Of a DNA stretch of 64,000 nucleotides, positions 43,343 through 50,768 are shown piece by piece. Every line of letters begins with the position of its first letter. Position 1 is the stretch's first letter. This stretch comes from JBBDIX01 sp050486225 (GTDB taxonomy: Bacteria > Actinomycetota > Nitriliruptoria > Nitriliruptorales > Nitriliruptoraceae), in contig JBJHCV010000002.1 of NCBI GenBank assembly GCA_050486225.1, positions 1-64,000 of the forward strand. The letters run 5' to 3'. A model generated the notes under the pieces. That model had not been told where the DNA came from and did no database searches. It saw only the letters and a program-made list of their open reading frames with translations. A program made the translations under genes and the position numbers.

Positions 43343-44701
43343 TCACATCGCCTCGATCAGGCGGTCCACCCGCTCGTCCTCACTGCGGAACGGATCCTTG
43401 CACAGCACCGTTCGCTGCGCCTGGTCGTTGAGCTTGAGGTGCACCCAGTCGACCGTGAAGTCTCGGTGGTTCTGTTTCGCCGCACGGATGAACCTGCCTC
43501 GCAACGCCGCCCGGGTGTCCGGTGGCGGCTCCGTCATCGCCGCGACGATGTCGGACTCCTCCAGCAGATGCTGTACGCGCCCCTGCCTGACGAGCAGGTG
43601 GTGCAGCCCGCGACTGCGCACCACGTCGTGGAACGCGAGGTCCACCATCTGCACCCGTGGGTGGCCGAGCGGCAGGTCGTGTCGTGCACGATAGGACTCG
43701 ATCAGCCCGTGCTTCGCGACCCAGTCGAGTTGACGTCCGAGCGACAGTGGGTCGGTGGCGAGCCGTTCGAGCACGTGTCGCCACTCCCCGATGACCCGCT
43801 TGGCCTCGTCGTCCGCCTCGCCGCTGGACTCCACGTGTCGCTCCACACGTTCGAGATAGGCCTCCTGGATCTCGAGCGCGCTCATCTCCCTGCCACTCAG
43901 GAGTCGGACCCGCCGCGTCCCCGTGACGTCGTGGGAGATCTCACGCACGGCACGGATCGGGTTCTCGAGGCTGAGGTCACGCATGACCCCCTTCTCCTCG
44001 AGCATCCGCAGTACCAGATCGCAGGTGGCGATCTTGAGCCAGGAGGCGTACTCCGACAGGTTCGAGTCGCCGGCGATGACGTGGAGTCGACGGAAACGCT
44101 CCGCGTCGGCGTGTGGTTCGTCCCGCGTGTTGATGATGGGACGAGACCGTGTCGTCGCCGACGACACCCCCTCCCACACGTGCTCGGCGCGCTGAGACAA
44201 CGCGAACACCGGGCCGCGCGGCGTCTGCAGCACCTTCCCTGCTCCGGCGAACACCTGTCGGGTGACCAGGAACGGGATGAGGGCGTCGGCGAGGCGCTGG
44301 AACTCCCCGACCCGCCCCACGAGGTAGTTCTCGTGGCAGCCGTACGAGTTGCCGGCGGAGTCGGTGTTGTTCTTGAACAGCGAGATCGTCCCTGCGATGC
44401 CCTCCTCGGCCAGTCGTTGTTCCGCAGCGAGCACCAGCTGCTCGACGATGCGTTCCCCGGCGCGATCGTGCAGCACCGCCTGGAGCGGAGAGTCACACTC
44501 GGGCGTGGCGTACTCGGGATGGGAACCGACGTCGAGGTACAGGCGTGCGCCGTTCTCCAGGAACACGTTGGACGAGCGCCCCCACGCCACGACCCGTCGG
44601 AACAGGTACCGCGCGACCTCGTCGGGGCTGAGGCGACGCTGACCCTCGAACGTGCAGGTCACGCCGTACTCGGTCTCGATCCCGAAGATCCTGCGGCGCA
44701 C
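43343..44701 (-). CDS. pafA: Proteasome accessory factor A, Pup-protein ligase
   Basis: Joins the C-terminal Glu of Pup to lysines of target proteins using ATP. The 452-aa protein belongs to the carboxylate-amine ligase fold shared with Dop. The start RRRIFGIETEYGVTCTF contains the catalytic/Mg-binding Glu-Thr-Glu motif. HPEYATPECDSPLQAVLHDR, NNTDSAGNSYGCHENYLV and IINTRDEPHADAERFRRLHV are family signatures. It lacks the Dop-specific loop seen in the dop gene of this window. GTG start with GGGAGG upstream, 17 nt after prcA. Confidence 0.97.
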   Translation of the reverse strand: MRRRIFGIETEYGVTCTFEGQRRLSPDEVARYLFRRVVAWGRSSNVFLENGARLYLDVGSHPEYATPECDSPLQAVLHDRAGERIVEQLVLAAEQRLAEEGIAGTISLFKNNTDSAGNSYGCHENYLVGRVGEFQRLADALIPFLVTRQVFAGAGKVLQTPRGPVFALSQRAEHVWEGVSSATTRSRPIINTRDEPHADAERFRRLHVIAGDSNLSEYASWLKIATCDLVLRMLEEKGVMRDLSLENPIRAVREISHDVTGTRRVRLLSGREMSALEIQEAYLERVERHVESSGEADDEAKRVIGEWRHVLERLATDPLSLGRQLDWVAKHGLIESYRARHDLPLGHPRVQMVDLAFHDVVRSRGLHHLLVRQGRVQHLLEESDIVAAMTEPPPDTRAALRGRFIRAAKQNHRDFTVDWVHLKLNDQAQRTVLCKDPFRSEDERVDRLIEAM

Positions 44702-44718
44702 GTGACCTCCCGTGGTCC

Positions 44719-45405
44719 TCAGCCCTCACCGAGCGCAGCGCGCAGGGCGTCGTCACGCAGACGGAAGAACTGTCGCCGGGGACGCGTCCGGTCGAGCCCC
44801 GACACCTCGAGGTTCTGCGAACCGAGCGGAACCCCACCGACGGTCGACAGGGTGGCGACACAGGTGCGCACCACCGTGTCCCGGTCCATCCCCACCTCCC
44901 AGTGCTGGCCGAGGTGCTCCGTCAGGGCCTCGGCATCGCCACCGATCGCGACGTACTGGTGCTCGTCGACGATCGAGCCGTCGTACAGGATGTGGTACAG
45001 CTCGGCCGGGGTGTCGTGGCCGTCGATCTGGGCGATCATCAGCTCGACCTCGTAGGGCTTGCTCTCCCCCATGAAGATCGCGCCGAGCGCCTGGGAGTAC
45101 GCATTCGCCAGTGGCTTGGCGGTCACGTCCTCCCGTGCGTACTGGTAACCCTTGATGTCTGCCAACCGGATGCCCGCGACGCGCATGGCCTCGAACTCGT
45201 TGTAGCGGCCGACGGCGGCGAAGGCGATGCGGTCGTAGATCTCCGAGGTCTTGTGCAGGGACCGCGACGGGTTCTCACTGACGAACACCACCCCGTCGAC
45301 GAACTCCGCCGCGATCAGCGCGCGACCCCGGGCGATGCCCTTGCGGGCATAGTCGGCCCGATCCTTCATCAGCTGTTCGGGCGCGACGTAGAACGGCATC
45401 GTCAC
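44719..45405 (-). CDS. prcA: 20S proteasome alpha subunit
   Basis: Forms the outer rings of the 20S core and gates substrate entry. The 228-aa protein begins close to MPFYVAPEQLMKDRADYARK, the conserved N-terminal alpha-helix and gating region, followed by GIARGRALIAAEFVDGVVFV and VGRYNEFEAMRVAGIRLADI. There is no N-terminal nucleophile, as expected for alpha. The GTG at 45405 is used; an ATG six nt downstream gives an N-terminus closer to mycobacterial PrcA. It lies 58 nt after prcB. Confidence 0.96.
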   Translation of the reverse strand: MTMPFYVAPEQLMKDRADYARKGIARGRALIAAEFVDGVVFVSENPSRSLHKTSEIYDRIAFAAVGRYNEFEAMRVAGIRLADIKGYQYAREDVTAKPLANAYSQALGAIFMGESKPYEVELMIAQIDGHDTPAELYHILYDGSIVDEHQYVAIGGDAEALTEHLGQHWEVGMDRDTVVRTCVATLSTVGGVPLGSQNLEVSGLDRTRPRRQFFRLRDDALRAALGEG

Positions 45406-45463
45406 GGTCGGTCCTGTCGTCGGTGGCGGGTCCGCGCGTTGCGGCGACCCCGGGGTCTGGTCA

Positions 45464-46273
45464 TCAGCGTCGGCGTCGATCCACGACGGCCTCGACGTGG
45501 GCGGCGACGTCGTCGTCGGACAGTTCTCGGTACCCGTCTGCGTCGATCACGACCACGTTGGGGTAGATCCTCCGGATCAGGTCGGGTCCACCCGTCGCAC
45601 TGTCCTGCTCCGCGGCGTCGTAGAGCGCCTCCATGGCGGTGGTCACGGCCTCCGACGCCTCCGCCTGCGGGTCGACCAGACGCCGCAGCGTCGCGCGGGC
45701 GGTCAGCGAACCGCTGCCGACCGCAGCCAGGTCGGTCGCGACGTAGCGGCCGCCGACAGGGTCGTACTCGAAGATGCGTGGGGTGCCGGTCCTCGGTTCC
45801 ACCCCGGCGAACAACGGGACGACCACGAGCCCCTGCATCGCCAGGGGAAGGTGCGCACGAACCATGCCGGCGAGCTTGGTCGACTTGCCCTCCAGCGACA
45901 GCGGCTCGCCCTCGACCTTCTCGTAGTGCTCGAGTTCCGTCGCGAAGACCTTGGCCAGTTCCATGGCCGGGCCGGCGGTGCCGGAGATCGCGATGGCCGA
46001 CGAGTCGTCTGCCGGGAACACCTTGCGCATGTCCCCGCGAGAGATCAGGTGGCCGGACGTCGCACGCCGGTCGCCGGCGACCACCACGCCGTCACGGGCG
46101 ATGAGGGCGAGGACCGTGGTGCCGTCCACCGTCTGTTCACGAAGGTGGGGCGGCAGACCGCCTCCCTGCATCATCGCCGGCAGCGCGTCGGGAGCGTGGC
46201 GGCGCAGCGTCACCACGAAGGAACTGGTCTCCGGTTCGTACGCACGGGGCAGCACGGACAGCACGTCGTCCAC
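45464..46273 (-). CDS. prcB: 20S proteasome beta subunit
   Basis: The proteolytic subunit. A propeptide is removed at VDG|TTVLALIARDGVVVAGDR to expose the catalytic Thr, followed by RATSGHLISRGDMRKVFPAD and the SGTAGPAMELA motif. I place the start at the GTG 46273, preceded by AAGGA 7 nt upstream, which gives a 51-residue propeptide and 269 aa. An earlier in-frame GTG at 46354 lies inside a strong hairpin that looks like the terminator of the upstream unit. Pup (usually adjacent) is 9.5 kb away here; prcA, pafA and pafBC follow in the standard order. Confidence 0.94.
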   Translation of the reverse strand: MDDVLSVLPRAYEPETSSFVVTLRRHAPDALPAMMQGGGLPPHLREQTVDGTTVLALIARDGVVVAGDRRATSGHLISRGDMRKVFPADDSSAIAISGTAGPAMELAKVFATELEHYEKVEGEPLSLEGKSTKLAGMVRAHLPLAMQGLVVVPLFAGVEPRTGTPRIFEYDPVGGRYVATDLAAVGSGSLTARATLRRLVDPQAEASEAVTTAMEALYDAAEQDSATGGPDLIRRIYPNVVVIDADGYRELSDDDVAAHVEAVVDRRRR

Positions 46274-46320
46274 GGACAGATCCTTCGTCGGCTGCAGGGA
46301 TCGTAGGCCACCGGCGGATG

Positions 46321-46365
46321 GCCGGAGCGTCGCCGGGGACAGGTTCCCGGCCACGACGCTCCGGC
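46321..46365 (-). terminator. Long hairpin between usp and prcB
   Basis: Outer 12-bp perfect arms (46321-46332 and 46354-46365, GCCGGAGCGTCG and its complement) enclose an inner CCGGG/CCCGG pair. It starts 17 nt beyond the usp stop and covers the alternative upstream prcB start codon. Best read as a terminator separating the transporter-usp unit from the proteasome genes. Confidence 0.65.
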
Positions 46366-46381
46366 GTCGGTGTCTGCCCGG

Positions 46382-46810
46382 TCAGGCGCTCGACCCGACG
46401 CGGATCGCCATCACGGGACAGGGAGCCTGCATCAGCACCTCGCGCAGCACGCTGCCGAGCACGATGCTCGTCAGCTGGCCGTGGGCGTCGTTGCCCAGCA
46501 CGATGAGCGTCGCCCCGACCTGGTCGGCCTCGTCGAGCAACGCGCGACCAGCACCGCCACGAAGGCCGTGGACGAGCTGGGTGGTGACCTGCAGCCCCTG
46601 TCCGACGAGGGTTGCGCCGAGTGCGTCCATCTCGGAGGCGATCCGCTCGGAGGCCTCGGCCTCACGCTGGGCCTGGATGGGACTCTCGCCGCCCTCGTGC
46701 GAGACGAAACGCACGACGTGCAGCGGGACGTCGCGCAGACGTGCCTCCGCGATGGCGGCCTCGAGCGCCGCGTGACTCGCGGCGGAGTCGTCGTGTCCGA
46801 CAAGGATCAT
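46382..46810 (-). CDS. Universal stress protein (UspA family)
   Basis: A single-domain 142-aa Usp. It starts MILVGHDDSAASHAALEAAI, with the Asp of the ATP-binding class, and ends APCPVMAIRV. The usual glycine motif near the C-terminus is GNDAHGQLTSIVLGS, close to but not exactly G-2x-G-9x-G(S/T), so nucleotide binding is likely but not assured. The gene overlaps the TRAP permease stop (ATGA). Small Usp genes are frequent companions of TRAP transporter operons. Confidence 0.88.
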   Translation of the reverse strand: MILVGHDDSAASHAALEAAIAEARLRDVPLHVVRFVSHEGGESPIQAQREAEASERIASEMDALGATLVGQGLQVTTQLVHGLRGGAGRALLDEADQVGATLIVLGNDAHGQLTSIVLGSVLREVLMQAPCPVMAIRVGSSA

Positions 46811-49101
46811 GTCCCGCTCCCCTCTGCGCCCACCACGTCGGCCCCCGTGCGGGCCCCACGCTTCTCACTCGTCCTCCACTGCCAGAACATGATCGCGGCG
46901 AAGACCACGAGCCCGGCCAGGTCGGTCGTCAGGTCCGCCACCAGCAGCATCAGACCGCTGCCGAGGAGCACGATGCGCACGTACCAGGGAATCGCACGGT
47001 CGATGAAGCCGACCACCGCGGTCCCCACTGCGTACACCCCGAGCAGCGCCGTGAGTGCCGCCTTGGTCCCGGTGAACCACGTCACGTCCTGCAGCAGCAG
47101 TTGCGGGGTGATCACGAACATGTAGGGCACGAGGAAACCGCTGATCGCGATGCGGAACGACTGGACGCCGGTGCGCAGCGGGTTCGCTCGGGCGATGCCT
47201 GCGGCCGCGTACGACGCCAGGCACACGGGTGGGGTGATGTCGGCCATGATGCCGAAGTAGTAGACGAACATGTGGGCCGCGATGATCGCCGCGAACTGCG
47301 GGGTGTCGACCGTCGTGGCCATCACGATCGCCGGGGCGACCAGCGTGGCGGTGATGACGTAGTTGGCCGTCGTCGGCACCCCGATGCCGAGGATCAGACA
47401 GGCGATCATGGAGAACATCAGCGTCAGGATCAGGGCGTCACCGGACAGCGCGAGCAGCGCACTCGTCAGCTGCAGCCCGATCCCCGTCAGCGTGATCACC
47501 CCCGCGATCATGCCGGCGGCGGCGCAGGCCGCGATGATCGGCAGGGCGATGCGGGCCGCGTCGACGAGTCCGTTGAGCAGGGTGACGACGGTGAGCCGAT
47601 CCTCCATCGCACCCCAGCGACCGAACGCCGCGGCGATCACCTGCACCAGGACGTTGACGATCACCGTCGCGAAGATCGCCATCAGCGCGGCCCGGGTCAC
47701 CGAACGTCCCTGGGCGAGCAGGACGAAGATCACGACGATCGGGATCAGCAGGTAGCCCTTGCGCGACATCAGCCGGCGCACGTTGGGCAGTTGGCTCCGT
47801 GGCAGACCCATGATCCCGAGTCGCTTCGACTCGTAGTGGATGACGATGAACTGGGCCGTGAAGAACAGCAGGGCCGGGATCGCGGCAGCGCGGATGATCT
47901 CCAGGTACGACGCGCCGATGAACTCGATCATGATGAACGCAGCGGCACCCATGATGGGTGGGGCGAGCTGTCCCCCTGTCGACGACGCGGCCTCCACGGC
48001 GCCGGCGAACTCGCCCTTGTAGCCCGCCTTCTTCATCATCGGGATGGTGAACGCGCCGTTGCTGACGGTGTTGGCCACCGAACTGCCGGTGATGGTCCCG
48101 GAGAACGCGCTGGTGAGCACGCCGACCTTGGCAGTACCCCCGGTCATCCCACCGGTCAGGCCGAACGCCAACTGCGTGAAGAAGCGCTCCATGCCCGTGC
48201 GCTGCAGCATCGCGGCGAAGATCATGAACAGGAAGATGAAACGGGACGACACGTCGATGGGGGTCCCGAGTGCACCCTCCGTACCCAGGATCGACGTCGA
48301 CACGATCCGGTTGACCGAGTAGCCACCGTGCGCGAGGAATCCGGGCATCGACTGACCGAAGTACGCGTACAGCAGCATCGCCGAGGCGACCACGACCAGT
48401 GGCGTGCCGATCACGCGTTGCGTCGCGACGAGTATGAGCAGGATCCCGACGGCGCCGACCGCGATGTCCAGTTCGTTGTGCACGCCGGCGCGCCGGATGA
48501 TGCCGTCCCCGTACTGCAGGACGTAGAAGCACACACCGAACGCACTCGCGGTGAGCAGCACGTCGGCGACCGGGATGCCCCACAGTCGCAACGGCACGTG
48601 TCGTGACACCTGCACCAGCAACAGGATCGCGAAGGCCGGGATCGCCGTGTGCAGCCCCGCCGACCCGGTCGACAGCATGAACAGCACCGCAACCACCGCG
48701 ATGCCCGTGAGCACCCAACCGGTCGTGGCCTGCCGTCTGGTGTGCTCAGACCTCGACGGATAGAGGAGGAACACGAGGGCCAGACCCAGCATGAGGTGGA
48801 TCGTCCGATGCTGGAGGCTCGGAAGCGTGCCGTACATCGCCGTGTAGAGGTGGTAGACGCTCAGGAACAACCCGATGGCGAACACCGACCAGCGCCAGAC
48901 GACCTGCATGTCTTCACGAGTGCCCTGCGACGCGTCCGCGAAGGTGGCGTTCTCGATCTGCTCGACCTCTTCGAGCAGATCCTGGCGGAGTTCCTCGGGC
49001 AGTTCGTCGTGCATGTGGTCCAGCGCACGGCGGTGCACGCTGTTCGAGGGCCCGCTCCGTGGCGTGGCTGGTGTCGCCTCGTCCTTCGGCTCGTCGCTCA
49101 T
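46807..49101 (-). CDS. TRAP transporter fused permease (TAXI type, 4TM/12TM)
   Basis: The single-polypeptide membrane component of a TRAP-TAXI secondary transporter; it moves organic anions or similar solutes with an ion gradient. The 764-aa protein has many transmembrane helices: a DctQ-like four-helix part in the first roughly 200 residues and a DctM-like part after. Family-typical stretches are ERFFTQLAFGLTGGMTGG, GTITGSSVANTVSNGAFTIP and STGGQLAPPIMGAAAFIMIE. The N-terminal about 60 residues are cytosolic and charged. It overlaps the DUF1850 gene by 4 nt. Confidence 0.93.
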   Translation of the reverse strand: MSDEPKDEATPATPRSGPSNSVHRRALDHMHDELPEELRQDLLEEVEQIENATFADASQGTREDMQVVWRWSVFAIGLFLSVYHLYTAMYGTLPSLQHRTIHLMLGLALVFLLYPSRSEHTRRQATTGWVLTGIAVVAVLFMLSTGSAGLHTAIPAFAILLLVQVSRHVPLRLWGIPVADVLLTASAFGVCFYVLQYGDGIIRRAGVHNELDIAVGAVGILLILVATQRVIGTPLVVVASAMLLYAYFGQSMPGFLAHGGYSVNRIVSTSILGTEGALGTPIDVSSRFIFLFMIFAAMLQRTGMERFFTQLAFGLTGGMTGGTAKVGVLTSAFSGTITGSSVANTVSNGAFTIPMMKKAGYKGEFAGAVEAASSTGGQLAPPIMGAAAFIMIEFIGASYLEIIRAAAIPALLFFTAQFIVIHYESKRLGIMGLPRSQLPNVRRLMSRKGYLLIPIVVIFVLLAQGRSVTRAALMAIFATVIVNVLVQVIAAAFGRWGAMEDRLTVVTLLNGLVDAARIALPIIAACAAAGMIAGVITLTGIGLQLTSALLALSGDALILTLMFSMIACLILGIGVPTTANYVITATLVAPAIVMATTVDTPQFAAIIAAHMFVYYFGIMADITPPVCLASYAAAGIARANPLRTGVQSFRIAISGFLVPYMFVITPQLLLQDVTWFTGTKAALTALLGVYAVGTAVVGFIDRAIPWYVRIVLLGSGLMLLVADLTTDLAGLVVFAAIMFWQWRTSEKRGARTGADVVGAEGSGT

Positions 49102-49679
49102 CTGCGCCCACCTCGCAGTCCCTCGAGCCAGCCACGTCGCTCCGCACCCAGCGTGACCGGCGACCAGCGATCCGTGATGTCTAGCAGGTGGACCCTCGTC
49201 CCGTCCTCGAACTCCACGACGTGGTCGACGGACTCGCTGCCGACCACCAGGGGCAGTTCACCGATCGGCCGTCCGTGGTGCAGCACGCGGTAGGCCCCGT
49301 CCTGCTCCAGGTAGGTCGTGGTGAACCCATCGATCGTCTCCGGCCCCGTGGGCAGGTTGGCCCCGTGCCGGTCGAACCACAGTTCCTCGATCGCGAGGGT
49401 CGAGGCATCCAGGACCGAGAACGTCTCCACGACGGGTCGTCCGGTGACGGAGTGCGTGTGGTGGAGGGCGAAGCGTTCGCCCACCCGGACCGGCCGTTCG
49501 TGGCGAACGACGGCCTCGCCGTCCCGCACGACGAACACCGTGGACCCGGAGCCCCCGAGTGCGACGAGGACCACCGCGGTGGTGGCGAACAGCATCATCG
49601 CCGTCACCACCACCGCGCGTCGCCGGACTGGCGTCGCGGGAGCCTCCCGCGGTGCCCGCCCGGCGACGACAGGGATCAC
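49098..49679 (-). CDS. DUF1850 domain protein
   Basis: A 193-aa protein with one N-terminal transmembrane helix (about residues 22-43) and an extracytoplasmic beta-rich DUF1850 domain. Family-like features are FALHHTHSVTGRPVVETFSV and IEELWFDRHGANLPTGPE. DUF1850 genes are typically found between the solute-binding and permease genes of TAXI transporters, exactly the arrangement here. Function is unknown; an accessory role in transport is plausible. The GTG start overlaps the TAXI protein stop by 4 nt. Confidence 0.85.
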   Translation of the reverse strand: MIPVVAGRAPREAPATPVRRRAVVVTAMMLFATTAVVLVALGGSGSTVFVVRDGEAVVRHERPVRVGERFALHHTHSVTGRPVVETFSVLDASTLAIEELWFDRHGANLPTGPETIDGFTTTYLEQDGAYRVLHHGRPIGELPLVVGSESVDHVVEFEDGTRVHLLDITDRWSPVTLGAERRGWLEGLRGGRR

Positions 49680-50677
49680 AGGGCTCCGACCTCCTCGTAG
49701 TACTGCCGAGCACCGGGGTGCATCTCGATGTCGGCGCTTCCGTCGGTGGCGGTGTCGATCTGGATCTGTGCACCGACGGCGTGTGCCGACGCGATCGACT
49801 CGTTCTGCTCGTAGAGCACCCTGGTGAGCTCGTACACCGTGGCGTCGGACAGATCCGGCCTGGCGTACAACGTCGCCCAGTTCGTGACGAACGTCGCACC
49901 GGCGACACCCGGGTAGATGTCATCCGGAACCGGCAGCGCCGACAGGGTCGAGTCGTTCGCCAGCAGCGTGTCCAGCAGTGCCCCCTCGATGGTCACCAGG
50001 TTGATGTCCACCGAGTTCGCGAGGTCGACGGTGCCACCGTGCGGCAGCGCGAGGATCGCGAACGCCGCGTCGATTCGGCCGTCGCGCATCCCGTCGATGG
50101 CGTCACCGAACGTGTCGGAGAACGCCGTGATGCCACTGTCGGGGTCGATGCCCTGGGTCTCGAGGATCACACGGGCGAGCACCTCGGTGCCACTGCCCGG
50201 AGGGCCGATCGCGATGCGCTTTCCGGCCATGTCCTCGATGGAACTGATGTCGGCATCCGCACGGGCGATGATCTGCATGACCTCGCCGTAGATGTTGCCG
50301 ACGAACCGGATGTTCTCGAGCGCCCCGTCGTCGAACGCCCCGGTCCCGGCCACGGCCGCCGCAGCGACCCCGTTCACGGCCATCACCAGGTCGACCTCAC
50401 CGTTGTCGAGCAGTCGCAGGTTCTCGACCGATGCGCCACTCGACTGGGTGTTGACGCGGATGCCCTCCGATCCGAGGTTGTCGTTCCAGACGCCGGCCAT
50501 CGCACCGCCGAGCGGGAAGTAGGTCCCACCGGTCGACCCGGTCGCAAGCGTCAGGAACTCCGTGCCCGACGCGTCGGAACCGTCATCGCTGCCGCAGGCA
50601 ACGAGTACGAATGCCCCGACGACGAGCAGGACCAGCGCGCGAAACGCACGGGATCCTGCACTCGTTGTTCGTGTCAT
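49676..50677 (-). CDS. TAXI-family solute-binding lipoprotein
   Basis: The extracytoplasmic receptor of the TRAP-TAXI transporter. The ATG at 50677 follows AGGAGG. Residues 1-28 form a lipoprotein signal ending in the lipobox LVAC with Cys28; the mature protein is about 305 residues. The TAXI signature FLTLATGSTGGTYFPLGGAM is present, followed by VDLVMAVNGVAAAAVAGTGA and IAIGPPGSGTEVLARVIL. The ligand is unknown; relatives bind glutamate or other small carboxylates, and the neighbouring CoA-ligase and crotonase genes suggest a carboxylate. Longer in-frame readings to 50896 are in the intergenic region and rejected. Confidence 0.93.
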   Translation of the reverse strand: MTRTTSAGSRAFRALVLLVVGAFVLVACGSDDGSDASGTEFLTLATGSTGGTYFPLGGAMAGVWNDNLGSEGIRVNTQSSGASVENLRLLDNGEVDLVMAVNGVAAAAVAGTGAFDDGALENIRFVGNIYGEVMQIIARADADISSIEDMAGKRIAIGPPGSGTEVLARVILETQGIDPDSGITAFSDTFGDAIDGMRDGRIDAAFAILALPHGGTVDLANSVDINLVTIEGALLDTLLANDSTLSALPVPDDIYPGVAGATFVTNWATLYARPDLSDATVYELTRVLYEQNESIASAHAVGAQIQIDTATDGSADIEMHPGARQYYEEVGAL

Positions 50678-50729
50678 TGGTTCCTCCTGTCCTCCTCGCC
50701 ACTCGAACTCTTCGAATCGCGATCCTGCG

Positions 50730-50746
50730 CCGGACGTCACGTCCGG
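50730..50746 (-). terminator. Short hairpin between CoA-ligase and TAXI genes
   Basis: A perfect 7-bp stem CCGGACG/CGTCCGG with a TCA loop, 23 nt beyond the CoA-ligase stop. It may separate or attenuate transcription between the enzyme and transporter genes. Confidence 0.4.
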
Positions 50747-50768
50747 ACTCCTGTCGTGCCCGGCGGGG

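Noticed and set aside
46612..48606. A 664-codon open frame on the plus strand opposite the TRAP permease
   Set aside because: It is the complement of hydrophobic transmembrane codons, giving a His/Arg/Asp-rich artefact.
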